In this document: positions 27,178 to 34,818 of the stretch, piece after piece | Numbering within the stretch: the stretch's first letter is position 1 | Layout: each line of letters begins with the position of its first letter | Assembly: GCF_018860855.1 (NCBI RefSeq) | Contig: NZ_JAHKQE010000005.1 | Coordinates: 1-64,000 of the forward strand | Reading direction: 5' to 3' | Length of the DNA: 64,000 bases | From: Amphritea atlantica | GTDB lineage: Bacteria; Pseudomonadota; Gammaproteobacteria; Pseudomonadales; Balneatricaceae | Position numbers and translations under genes: made by a program | The notes under the pieces: generated by a model | What the model was told of the DNA's origin: nothing | Seen by the model: the letters and a program-made list of their open reading frames with translations, nothing else | Databases searched by the model: none

Positions 27178-28032
27178 ATGTCACAGAATCAGATCAATGA
27201 AGCAACACTGAGCAAACAGGTAGAAGACCTATTAGTTGCCCGTAATTTACGCGGTATGAAAACAGTTCAACCCGCTCTATCGACGGGTTACTACCTACGG
27301 GCAGCCCGCACACTGTATAAATGCCGAGGGCATGTATTAATCGGTACCGGCTTCCCTGTCGTTGACACCTTTGAAACCGATGGCCCATTAGGCGCTATCG
27401 CCCTTTACGATGCGCTTGAAAAACTCGGTGCAACCCCTGTTTTGGTCTGTGGCCCACCGGTCTCACAGGCGTTGATGGACAAATATCGCGTCCATGAGAT
27501 CCGTGTCGGCGAACACCAGGAACGCACCTTAGAAGCCTTCCAAGCGCTCTACAACTACAACCCTGATGCGGTATTGTCTATTGAACGCCCAGGACAAGCA
27601 GCAGACGGCGACTACTACAACATGCGCGGCGAAAGCATTAGCGCACGGACCGCCTGCTTTGACACCTTTGTTAACAATGCTAAATGCCCAACCATCGGTA
27701 TTGGTGATGGCGGTAACGAAATCGGCATGGGTAACATCACCGAAGCAATCAAAGGGCTGGATATCATGCCCGCCGCCACCTGCGTGGATGAACTGCTGAT
27801 TGCCGATGTATCCAACTGGGGCGCTTACGGGCTGATCACCTTCTTTAGCCTGTGGAGCGGTCGTGACCTGTTGGGTGAAACCGATCCTCTGGCCATCATC
27901 GAATATCTGTCAAAACTGGGCAGTGTTGATGGCGTTACCCGCATTAATCAGCTTACCGAAGACGGCCTGCCGTTAGAAGAAGGCGACAGCGTCATTGCTG
28001 GATTACGGGCGCTGATCGGTTATACCGACTAA
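27178..28032 (+). CDS. D-glutamate cyclase C-terminal-type protein (DUF4392, PF14336)
   Basis: 284 residues from the ATG at 27178; an in-frame ATG at 27157 adds seven residues. Family landmarks: HVLIGTGFPVVDTFETDGPLGAIAL, a central SIERPGQAADGDYYNMRG, and the glycine-rich TIGIGDGGNEIGMGN, all typical of the DUF4392 half of DGLUCY. In mammals this domain is joined to DUF1445 and the protein converts D-glutamate to 5-oxo-D-proline. Last gene of the operon; a strong terminator follows. Confidence 0.9.
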   Translation: MSQNQINEATLSKQVEDLLVARNLRGMKTVQPALSTGYYLRAARTLYKCRGHVLIGTGFPVVDTFETDGPLGAIALYDALEKLGATPVLVCGPPVSQALMDKYRVHEIRVGEHQERTLEAFQALYNYNPDAVLSIERPGQAADGDYYNMRGESISARTACFDTFVNNAKCPTIGIGDGGNEIGMGNITEAIKGLDIMPAATCVDELLIADVSNWGAYGLITFFSLWSGRDLLGETDPLAIIEYLSKLGSVDGVTRINQLTEDGLPLEEGDSVIAGLRALIGYTD

Positions 28033-28087
28033 AACCTCAAAACCGCTTCGTAGACGACGGTCATACTTAGCTGTTTTTGTGATACTC

Positions 28088-28122
28088 AATAAAGGCTGAT
28101 ACCCCATCAGCCTTTTTTATTG
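28088..28122 (+). terminator. Intrinsic terminator of the pxpABC/D-glutamate cyclase operon
   Basis: AAAGGCTGAT, loop ACCCC, ATCAGCCTTT followed by more Ts; the flanking CAATA/TATTG extends the stem. It lies about 55 bp past the last gene. The remaining stretch to 28327 shows nothing else supportable. Confidence 0.9.
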
Positions 28123-28327
28123 ACGCTGCGCTCCAACGTCACCAGCGCAACACGCTCAATCGATAGACCCTTTCCTAAGCATGCTGAAAAAAACCTATCA
28201 GCCATCAATTAGCAAGATCACAAGCACCGATACAGCTTTCACGCCCTGATATCACCATTACGCCAAGCGCTATGATTACCACGATATTCATGCTCAAATA
28301 AGACCAAACAACCAACGAGTATTTTCA

Positions 28328-28612
28328 ATGAATATAATACCTAAAAAATATATAGCCGTTTTTTTCTTCCCCTGTATAGCCGCTGTCAGCCTTCCGGCAT
28401 CTGCCGATATCTGGTGTGGCTCCGGTGGTTGCGTAACGGTGGATGACTGCAGCGATAGACACCCATCGACGGGAACCTGCACCGCAACCGCGAGCAATAA
28501 AGAGGAATTAAATCCAGCAGGCACTTCTGGAAGCACTCTTGAGAAAACCCCTAACAATAAGGCAAAGATGCAAGCGCTACCCAAGGTGAAAGCGTTAAAA
28601 ATACAGGAATAA
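28328..28612 (+). CDS. Small secreted cysteine-containing protein, unknown
   Basis: 94 residues. A long signal peptide (residues 1-26, ending ASA) is followed by a short segment with five cysteines in DIWCGSGGCVTVDDCSD and GTCTAT (Cys spacing suggests one or two disulfides). The rest is a polar, Lys- and Asn-rich, probably disordered tail. No recognised family and no clear Shine-Dalgarno. It is plausible as a periplasmic small protein because signal, composition and frame are coherent. Confidence 0.55.
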   Translation: MNIIPKKYIAVFFFPCIAAVSLPASADIWCGSGGCVTVDDCSDRHPSTGTCTATASNKEELNPAGTSGSTLEKTPNNKAKMQALPKVKALKIQE

Positions 28613-28761
28613 TCAAAGGGCAGCTTAACGCTTAACAAGGTAAACTCTGCGCCTGTTCAACGGCATCGATCACTTAACCGATCGCTCTGCCGTCTCTCGA
28701 TTCTTGCAGACATAAGCTCTGCCCCTGTCTCCCCTCCGATTTAAACATCCATCATCACTAT

Positions 28762-28813
28762 CAGCTCAACTTAAGCACTCAACTTAAGCACTCAACTTAA
28801 GAATTCAATCTAA
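28762..28813. repeat. 13-bp tandem repeat, four units, touching the cysteine desulfhydrase stop
   Basis: Units CAGCTCAACTTAA, GCACTCAACTTAA (28775), GCACTCAACTTAA (28788) and diverged GAATTCAATCTAA (28801). The last unit contains the stop codon of the minus-strand gene ending at 28810. Confidence 0.88.
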
Positions 28814-29862
28814 GAACCGCCATCCAACAGTGAGATTAACGACTGCTGATAAATGGCAACATCACCGATATTGTCCGCGACCCATGCCGCATCATAGTAA
28901 CTATCGAGATACCGCTCACCACTGTCACAAATAAGGGTGACCAAAGAACCTTGCTCTGACCGCTCACGCATCTCAGCCGCTAGGGTTAACATCCCCCATA
29001 GGTTCGTCCCCGTTGACGCGCCCACTTTTCGTCCCATCAACTGTTCCAACCAATACATCGCAGCTACCGACGCAGCATCGGGTACTTGCAACATACGATC
29101 GATCACACTCGGCTGAAAAGATTCCTCCGCTTTAGGCCGTCCGATGCCTTCAATCCGCCCACCCTGATTAATCTCAATCGACCGATCACCGGTTTTCCAC
29201 ACGTCATAAAATACCGAATTCTCGGGATCAACCGCCAGTAACTCGGTATTAAATCCCTTATAACGGATATACCGGCCTAACGTCGCCGTAGTACCACCAG
29301 TGCCTGCACTCATCACAATCGCACTGGGTACCGGATGCCTCTCAAGCTGCATCTGCCTAAAGATACTTTCAGCAATATTACTGTTACCCCGCCAATCGGT
29401 TGCCCGCTCGGCATAGCGAAACTGATCCATAAAGTGACCGTTACAATCCTGAGCTAAAGTTGCAGCCGCAGCATGCATCTCGGTAGCACATTCAACAAAG
29501 TGACAGCGCCCGCCATAAAATTCGACCTGTTTAATTTTAGCTTTCGCGGTTTTACGCGGCATCACGGCAACAAAAGGCACGCCAATCATGCGCGCAAAAT
29601 AAGCTTCTGATACAGCCGTACTACCAGATGAAGCTTCAATGACCGTGGTATCCTGACGAATCTGGCCATTACATAGCGCGTAAAGAAACAGCGAACGGGC
29701 CAAACGGTGCTTTAAACTTCCGGTCGGGTGGCTGCTCTCATCCTTCAGATAGAGATCGATCCCCGCTAACACCGGCACGTCCAATTTAATCAAATGGGTA
29801 TCCGCAGAGCGTTGCGCATCCGCCTTAATCAACGCCACCGCCTGCTGTATCCAAGCATTCAT
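28810..29862 (-). CDS. PLP-dependent L-cysteine desulfhydrase (Cds1-like)
   Basis: 350 residues from the ATG at 29860-29862, 9 bp after GAGGAG; a GTG at 29871 would overlap that ribosome site. Fold type II PLP enzyme of the cysteine synthase superfamily: PLP lysine in HPTGSLKHRLAR (~residue 50), asparagine-loop replaced by EASSGSTAVSEAYFAR, phosphate-binding AGTGGTTATLGR (~190), and C-terminal LICDSGERYLDSYYD. The SLKHR and CDSGERY elements match Cds1-type desulfhydrases that split cysteine to pyruvate, ammonia and H2S, rather than CysK. Divergent from an Lrp-family regulator likely to control it. Confidence 0.85.
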   Translation of the reverse strand: MNAWIQQAVALIKADAQRSADTHLIKLDVPVLAGIDLYLKDESSHPTGSLKHRLARSLFLYALCNGQIRQDTTVIEASSGSTAVSEAYFARMIGVPFVAVMPRKTAKAKIKQVEFYGGRCHFVECATEMHAAAATLAQDCNGHFMDQFRYAERATDWRGNSNIAESIFRQMQLERHPVPSAIVMSAGTGGTTATLGRYIRYKGFNTELLAVDPENSVFYDVWKTGDRSIEINQGGRIEGIGRPKAEESFQPSVIDRMLQVPDAASVAAMYWLEQLMGRKVGASTGTNLWGMLTLAAEMRERSEQGSLVTLICDSGERYLDSYYDAAWVADNIGDVAIYQQSLISLLDGGS

Positions 29863-30002
29863 AACTGTCACTCCTCAAAGCATCATTCAACAGATCAAAG
29901 TATAAAACCTAGCGGATAGATATTTTTTGCTTTTTACTGGCAATAAACGGTCATCTATAGAATAATTTTTCCTATATTAAATAAATAGAAGATTAATTTG
30001 TC

Positions 30003-30464
30003 ATGGATAGCACCGATAAGAAAATACTCAATCTTTTGCAGCAGGATATAACCCTTTCCGTTGCCGACATTGCTGAACAGGCTAACTTATCCACGACACC
30101 CTGCTGGAAACGTATCAAACGGTTAGAAAGCGCCGGTATTATCAAAGCCCGTGTCGTCCTGTTAGATAGCAAAAAAATTGGTGTCGGCGTATCGGTATTT
30201 GTGCATATCAAAACACAGCAACATGAAGAACAATGGTTAAAACAGTTTGCCGAGGCGATATTAAGCTTTGAGGAAGTGATGGAGTGTTATCGTATGGCCG
30301 GCGAGTGGGATTACCTACTACGGGTGGTCACCAAGGATATTGACTCCTTCGACCGCTTCTATAAAAAACTGATTACTGACGTTAAGGGGCTAACCGATGT
30401 CACCTCCAGCTTCGCCATGGAAGAGATTAAGTTCTCCACCCGATTACCCCTGAGCTACTGCTGA
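30003..30464 (+). CDS. Lrp/AsnC family regulator, DecR-like
   Basis: 153 residues, standard Lrp size. N-terminal HTH (~5-55): DSTDKKILNLLQQDITLSVADIAEQANLSTTPCWKRIKRLESAGII. C-terminal RAM/AsnC effector domain (~65-145), including ECYRMAGEWDYLLRVVTKDIDSFDRFYKKL. The STTPCWKRI recognition helix and the divergent arrangement with a cysteine desulfhydrase both suggest a DecR-type role (cysteine-responsive activator of cysteine detoxification). The effector is inferred from context. No clear Shine-Dalgarno. Confidence 0.88.
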   Translation: MDSTDKKILNLLQQDITLSVADIAEQANLSTTPCWKRIKRLESAGIIKARVVLLDSKKIGVGVSVFVHIKTQQHEEQWLKQFAEAILSFEEVMECYRMAGEWDYLLRVVTKDIDSFDRFYKKLITDVKGLTDVTSSFAMEEIKFSTRLPLSYC

Positions 30465-30536
30465 GATTTATCGCTGGTGCTTTGCTCCGTCAGCAAGCTT
30501 CTATATAGTGACAACATTATCTTCTGAGTCTGTCCC

Positions 30537-31421
30537 ATGCGTCTGAGAAATTTAAACACCTTCGTAAAAGTAGCCCGACTGGGTAGTTTTCATGCTGCCG
30601 CCCAACAGCTGCATGCAACTCAGCCGGCGATCTCGGCCAGAATCAACGCCTTAGAAGAGGAGCTCGGCGCACAGCTGTTTATCCGTGATAAGAGTGGCAC
30701 CCGCATCTCATCCCGCGGTATGCAGCTTCTGCCCTACGCCGAAAAGCTATTGGCCATTAGCCAAGAGATGAAACAACAGATAACCGATCAGAACCCACAA
30801 AAAGGCACCCTCAGAATTGGCATTACCGATACCCTAGGGCACCTCTATCTATCGCCATTGCTACAACAGTGGCAACAGCAACATCCACTGATGTCTTTCG
30901 AGCTCATCAGTGATGTCACGCCCACGCTGACTCGCCAACTACAGGACAATCAGTTAGATCTCGCATTGATGGTCGCGGGGGATAACAACCAGCGCGGACT
31001 CGTCACAGAACCCCTGTGTAGTTTCCCGCAGTCTTGGTGTACCACACCACAACGCCTGTTAGACAATCCGGTTAACAGTGTCGAAAGCCTATGCCAATCC
31101 CCTATTCTCAGCTTTCCGAGGGACACTCGCCCCTGGGACTATCTGCAAACTCTGTTTCGGTCGCTAGAGGAAACACCGATATTTCATACCTGTAGCTCGG
31201 TCGCCAATCTACTCACCTTAACGCTTGAAGGAGCGGGTATGGCACTTCTACCAGAACCGGTCATCCGCCCCTATTTAGAACAGGGACGGTTGGTGCAGGT
31301 CAACCCAGGGCCTAAACCACCGGAACTGCCCTTTTGCGCCTGCTGGCGTTTAGATGATGACCGAATTTTGCCCCAACTCCTGGTAAAAAGTGGGCGAGAG
31401 ATCATTGTTAACACCGCCTGA
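30537..31421 (+). CDS. LysR-family transcriptional regulator
   Basis: 294 residues. N-terminal winged HTH (~1-60) with FVKVARLGSFHAAAQQLHATQPAISARINALEEELG. Substrate-binding domain (~88-290) with type-I and type-II subdomains. The C-terminal GAGMALLPEPVIRPYLEQGRLV element is typical. It lies 72 bp after the Lrp-family gene on the same strand. No divergent target is adjacent, so the regulon cannot be named. Confidence 0.9.
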   Translation: MRLRNLNTFVKVARLGSFHAAAQQLHATQPAISARINALEEELGAQLFIRDKSGTRISSRGMQLLPYAEKLLAISQEMKQQITDQNPQKGTLRIGITDTLGHLYLSPLLQQWQQQHPLMSFELISDVTPTLTRQLQDNQLDLALMVAGDNNQRGLVTEPLCSFPQSWCTTPQRLLDNPVNSVESLCQSPILSFPRDTRPWDYLQTLFRSLEETPIFHTCSSVANLLTLTLEGAGMALLPEPVIRPYLEQGRLVQVNPGPKPPELPFCACWRLDDDRILPQLLVKSGREIIVNTA

Positions 31422-31814
31422 ACAGACTAGTTGTTGCCCCGCAAAATGATGTCACGGCAGATTTTTACGCCTTATTTATACATTTTCACAATATCATCTG
31501 CTAAATAACCAGCATAAACAGATTATTTCTCTTATCTTTTTCAAGCTATTGCAACTATTCCTCTTTTCTAAGAAACTGGGTGCAACCCAAAAAGTCAGTT
31601 TGCAGTTTACCGTCAGCTCAAAGCCACAAGCAAAGCTTGGTTTACTGTACAGTCACGAGACCCAGAAGCTGTTCTCCGATCGGTTTACGATCAAAAATAT
31701 TCAGCAACTCAGTGTCAAATAACTCTGGAACATGCAATAAGGTTATAGAGCCCGAGTATAATATCTTCGGCTGCCCGTTACGCATGATCCCTAACACGTT
31801 TAAGGAAGGTTAAT
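31422..31814. other. Intergenic region upstream of the D-amino-acid aminotransferase gene
   Basis: 393 bp. Holds a TATAAT hexamer at about 31757 that could be the -10 of the downstream gene, though no good -35 fits. The left half has several short direct and inverted segments (around 31600-31690) without a recognisable riboswitch. A long open frame here is not supported as a gene. Confidence 0.4.
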
Positions 31815-32678
31815 ATGAGCATTGCTTACCTGAATGGCGAATACTTGCCGCTAGAAGAAGCCCGCATCTCTCCACTCGACCGCGGTTTCCTATTTGGCGA
31901 CGGTATCTACGAAGTTATTCCATACTACAACGGTAAATCTGTAGGCCTGATGCCTCATATCAACCGTATGATCAACGGCTTATCTATCATCGAGATAAAA
32001 AACAGCCACACCGCTGACGAGTGGAAAACACTGCTCGACGATCTGATCGCTAAAAACAGCGACCTCGGCGAAAACTTGGGTGTTTACGTACATGTTTCCC
32101 GTGGTACTGACACCAAGCGTAACCACGCTTACCCAGAAAATGTTGAACCAACAATCTTTTGTTTTGCTTTCGGCATCAAAACACCTGAACCCGCTGACCG
32201 CGCTAAAGTGCATCAATACAGCCTGATCAGTACTGAAGATCTACGCTGGCAGCGTTGCCACATTAAGTCTACTGCACTGCTGGGTAACGTTATCCATTAT
32301 CAGGAAGGCCATGCAAGCGGCAACGATGAAGCACTGCTTTACAATGCTAAAGGTGAGCTGACTGAAGGTAGTTCATGCAACGCGTTTATTGTTAAAGATG
32401 GTGTTATTAGCACCCCGATTCAGGACAACCAGATCTTGCCGGGTATTACCCGTCGTATCATCATCGACAGCATCAAAGCAGACGGTTCTCTGAAACTTGA
32501 AGAGCGCACCGTTACGATGGATGAAGTTCGTAATGCTGACGAAGTTTGGGTAACAAGCTCATCTAAAGAGATCGCTCCGGTCACTACACTTGATGGCAAG
32601 CCTGTCGGTAATGGTGAAGTTGGCGAAATCTGGGAAAAAGCCTTCAAGATCTACACTGCGGCTAAGTTCGACTACTAA
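31815..32678 (+). CDS. dat: D-amino-acid aminotransferase
   Basis: 287 residues; the ATG follows AAGGAAGG. Fold type IV PLP aminotransferase. Landmarks: YLNGEYLPLEEARISPLDRGFLFGDGIYEVI, then HINRM, then the PLP lysine in CHIKSTALLGNV (~residue 150), ELTEGSSCNAFIV with the Glu that contacts PLP, and ILPGITRR. The pattern fits D-amino-acid transaminase (Dat) more than branched-chain IlvE or PabC. Dat exchanges amino groups between D-alanine and D-glutamate with 2-oxo acids. A perfect context for it is the D-glutamate cyclase operon 4 kb upstream, but they are separate transcripts. Confidence 0.85.
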   Translation: MSIAYLNGEYLPLEEARISPLDRGFLFGDGIYEVIPYYNGKSVGLMPHINRMINGLSIIEIKNSHTADEWKTLLDDLIAKNSDLGENLGVYVHVSRGTDTKRNHAYPENVEPTIFCFAFGIKTPEPADRAKVHQYSLISTEDLRWQRCHIKSTALLGNVIHYQEGHASGNDEALLYNAKGELTEGSSCNAFIVKDGVISTPIQDNQILPGITRRIIIDSIKADGSLKLEERTVTMDEVRNADEVWVTSSSKEIAPVTTLDGKPVGNGEVGEIWEKAFKIYTAAKFDY

Positions 32679-32714
32679 GCTAAGCGTTTAACTCATCATT
32701 GAATGTGACGCTTT

Positions 32715-32758
32715 AAAAAAGGTCTGATAACGGCATGCCGTCATCGGGCCTTTTTTTT
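32715..32758 (+). terminator. Intrinsic terminator after dat
   Basis: A-run, GGTCTGATAACGGC / GCCGTCATCGGGCC with a few mismatches, then eight Ts. It lies about 35 bp after the stop. Confidence 0.85.
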
Positions 32759-32834
32759 ACCAATACTGCCCGACTCAACCTAATAAAACCCCTTCTCTCC
32801 CTTGAGCAAAACCTCAAGATAACAGCCACCTAGA

Positions 32835-33266
32835 TCATTTTTGGTGTTCATCCGATAGACACAAGCTATGATCAGATAGGGCTTCGATGATACGGCAATC
32901 TGACACCAGCCCTCCTGCACACGCGCCGATCATCCGCTGCAGTTCTGTGCGCATATCGTCTAGCCTTGCGATTTTTGATTCGACTTCGCTTAGATGCGCA
33001 CGGGCGATTTTATCCACCTCAGCGCAACAATGACTCGGATCATCATTTAACGCCAATATTGTTCGAATCTGCGCCAATGAAAACCCCAGTTCACGGCTAT
33101 GGCGGATAAAATTCAGGCGATCTCGATGTGCCTGTGTATAGACACGCTGATTACCCGCCGTGCGACTCGGCTTCAGTAACATCCCGATCTCTTCGTAATA
33201 GCGGATAGTCTGCACCTGACAATTGCCAACCTTCGCCATTTCACCAATAGAAAATTGTTGTGCCAT
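32835..33266 (-). CDS. MerR-family metal regulator (CadR/ZntR-like)
   Basis: 143 residues from the ATG at 33264-33266 (a TTG two codons upstream is less likely; GAGGAA lies upstream). N-terminal MerR HTH (~1-70): FSIGEMAKVGNCQVQTIRYYEEIGML. A dimerisation coiled coil (~75-120) follows. Metal-site cysteines: Cys-Cys around residue 80 (SHCCAEVD), and Cys in IGACAGGLVSDCRII (~112-121), as in CadR/PbrR/ZntR. It is divergent from a cation-diffusion-facilitator transporter whose promoter has MerR architecture. Metal specificity (Zn, Cd or Pb) is not certain. Confidence 0.88.
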   Translation of the reverse strand: MAQQFSIGEMAKVGNCQVQTIRYYEEIGMLLKPSRTAGNQRVYTQAHRDRLNFIRHSRELGFSLAQIRTILALNDDPSHCCAEVDKIARAHLSEVESKIARLDDMRTELQRMIGACAGGLVSDCRIIEALSDHSLCLSDEHQK

Positions 33267-33280
33267 TTTCAAAGTTCCTC

Positions 33281-33311
33281 TTGAACCTATAGCGACTGTA
33301 GGTTGTAGACT
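33281..33311 (+). promoter_or_regulatory. MerR-type promoter with 19-bp spacer and operator dyad
   Basis: -35 TTGAAC (33281-33286), a 19-bp spacer, and -10 TAGACT (33306-33311). Within it ACCTATAG (33285-33292) and CTGTAGGT (33296-33303) form a dyad matching at 7 of 8 positions. The over-long spacer is the hallmark of promoters twisted open by MerR activators. Confidence 0.88.
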
Positions 33312-33349
33312 ATGTCTTTTAGCCTAATAAATAAATGGGTGTATCAACC

Positions 33350-33979
33350 ATGGCGGGATGTAATAGCTGTGCCTGTGACAATACAACGGATACTGAACGT
33401 AATAACCCACTGTTCCGGCGTATCTTATGGATCGCCCTGTTAAGTAACGCAGTGATGTTTTTTGTCGAGATCGTAGGCAGCATTGCCAGCGGTTCAATAT
33501 CGTTACAAGCGGATGCTCTGGACTTCTTCGGCGATGCTGTGAACTACGGCATTACGCTGTTCGTCATCGCCATGGCATTACATGTCCGCGCAAAAGCGGC
33601 CCTGTTTAAGAGCGCCACGATGGCTGCTTTCGGCCTTTGGGTCATTGGCAGCGCTATCTATCGCGCCTATACCGGCAGTACACCCGATCCCATTGTGATG
33701 GGCACCATAGGGATGTCAGCACTGGTCGTTAATGCTGTGGTTGCCTTACTGCTGTTTCGCTACCGCAGCGGCGACAGCAATATGCGCTCCATTTGGTTAT
33801 GCAGCCGCAATGATGCGCTTAGTAATATCGCGGTGATGATGGCCGCTGGCGGCGTTCTCGCAACCGACACCGGCTGGCCCGATCTCGCGGTTGCAGCCCT
33901 CATCGCAGCACTGAGTCTCAGCGCTGCTCTGGAAGTCATGAAACATGCGTTAACGGAATTACGCACTGAGCAACAATAG
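33350..33979 (+). CDS. Cation diffusion facilitator family metal efflux transporter
   Basis: 209 residues from the ATG at 33350; an ATG five codons earlier (33335) is an alternative. The N-terminus has a short cysteine cluster (GCNSCACD), then TM segments of the CDF fold: NAVMFFVEIVGSIASGSISLQADALDFFGDAVNYG carries the metal-binding acidic residues of TM2, and SRNDALSNIAVMMAAGGV is the TM5 counterpart. The C-terminal cytoplasmic domain is very short. Expected to export Zn, Cd or Co from the cytoplasm under MerR control. Confidence 0.88.
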   Translation: MAGCNSCACDNTTDTERNNPLFRRILWIALLSNAVMFFVEIVGSIASGSISLQADALDFFGDAVNYGITLFVIAMALHVRAKAALFKSATMAAFGLWVIGSAIYRAYTGSTPDPIVMGTIGMSALVVNAVVALLLFRYRSGDSNMRSIWLCSRNDALSNIAVMMAAGGVLATDTGWPDLAVAALIAALSLSAALEVMKHALTELRTEQQ

Positions 33980-34126
33980 CGAGAGTTATCTAACGACAAT
34001 TAGCACAACTTAATCACACTGAAGCTTATTATCACTATACTGGATACGCTATTTAACAAACCCTGCCTATACTGACGTCATTCGTTGCTTATATGCAGAA
34101 TAAAAAACACAGTGATAGGAGCCGTT

Positions 34127-34630
34127 ATGATCCACTCTAAACTACTTTTTCCATTAGTCGTGACCTCCGTGATGAGTGCTAACGCATTCGCCCTAGAGGC
34201 TAAATTTGCTGATACGGCTTGGGATGGCAATCAAATACCTGCAGGACAGCAATGCCAAAAATTTGGTGGCCAGAATCCATCCACGCCGGCGTTAGTTGTC
34301 AGTGATATTCCAGCAGGCGCCAACGCAATCGTACTGGAATACAGCGACCGTGATTCTAAAAAAATGGATAACGGTGGACATGGGCGCATGCAGTTTATGT
34401 TTAATGGCAGCGAGCGCGAAGTAACTATCCCCTCCGTCGCGGGCCATTCATTTGACCTGCCTGAAGGCTTTAAAAGCATTGAAGCACATCGCAGCCCAGG
34501 TTGGGATAAAGCAGGAGCCTACATGCCGCCCTGCTCTGGCGGTAAAGGTCATGCGTATTACGTCACGGTCAAAGCGATGCAGGATGATAAAGTCACCGCA
34601 ACAACGGTATTAGAAATGGGTAAATACTAA
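34127..34630 (+). CDS. Secreted PEBP-like (YbhB/YbcL-type) protein
   Basis: 167 residues from the ATG at 34127, preceded by TAGGAG; a longer open frame upstream is not used. Signal peptide (1-22, ending AFA-LEA). The mature chain shows a PEBP-like layout: QIPAGQQC...STPALVVSDIPAGANAIVLEYSDRD, then GHGRM, and near the end MPPCSGGKGHAYYVTVKAM, matching the P-x-x-G-x-H-x-Y strand of PEBP/YbhB. The identity is moderate. Function of bacterial PEBPs is unclear; two Cys could form a disulfide. Confidence 0.7.
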   Translation: MIHSKLLFPLVVTSVMSANAFALEAKFADTAWDGNQIPAGQQCQKFGGQNPSTPALVVSDIPAGANAIVLEYSDRDSKKMDNGGHGRMQFMFNGSEREVTIPSVAGHSFDLPEGFKSIEAHRSPGWDKAGAYMPPCSGGKGHAYYVTVKAMQDDKVTATTVLEMGKY

Positions 34631-34717
34631 GCGGATGGGGTGAACACTCAGGGAGCTGGGGCGATCTCAGCGCCCCTTATCGACTAACCGCTCGACGCCT
34701 ATACCCCATATAAACCT

Positions 34718-34763
34718 CTTTATAAAAATAGCTTTATAAAACCAGTCTTCATAAAAAGAAGCT
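34718..34763. repeat. 14-15-bp tandem repeat, three units
   Basis: CTTTATAAAAATAG (34718), CTTTATAAAACCAGT (34732) and CTTCATAAAAAGAAG (34747) lie between the PEBP-like gene and the convergent diguanylate cyclase gene. Confidence 0.8.
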
Positions 34764-34818
34764 TCCGCTTATTGAGCAGTCAGGACGGTAATCAACCGGT
34801 TGAAGCCAACGAGAGGTC

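Noticed and set aside
31580-31813. Open frame of 77 codons ahead of dat
   Set aside because: It has no ribosome site, biased Cys/Ser composition and no domain; it ends exactly at the dat Shine-Dalgarno and looks like leader sequence.
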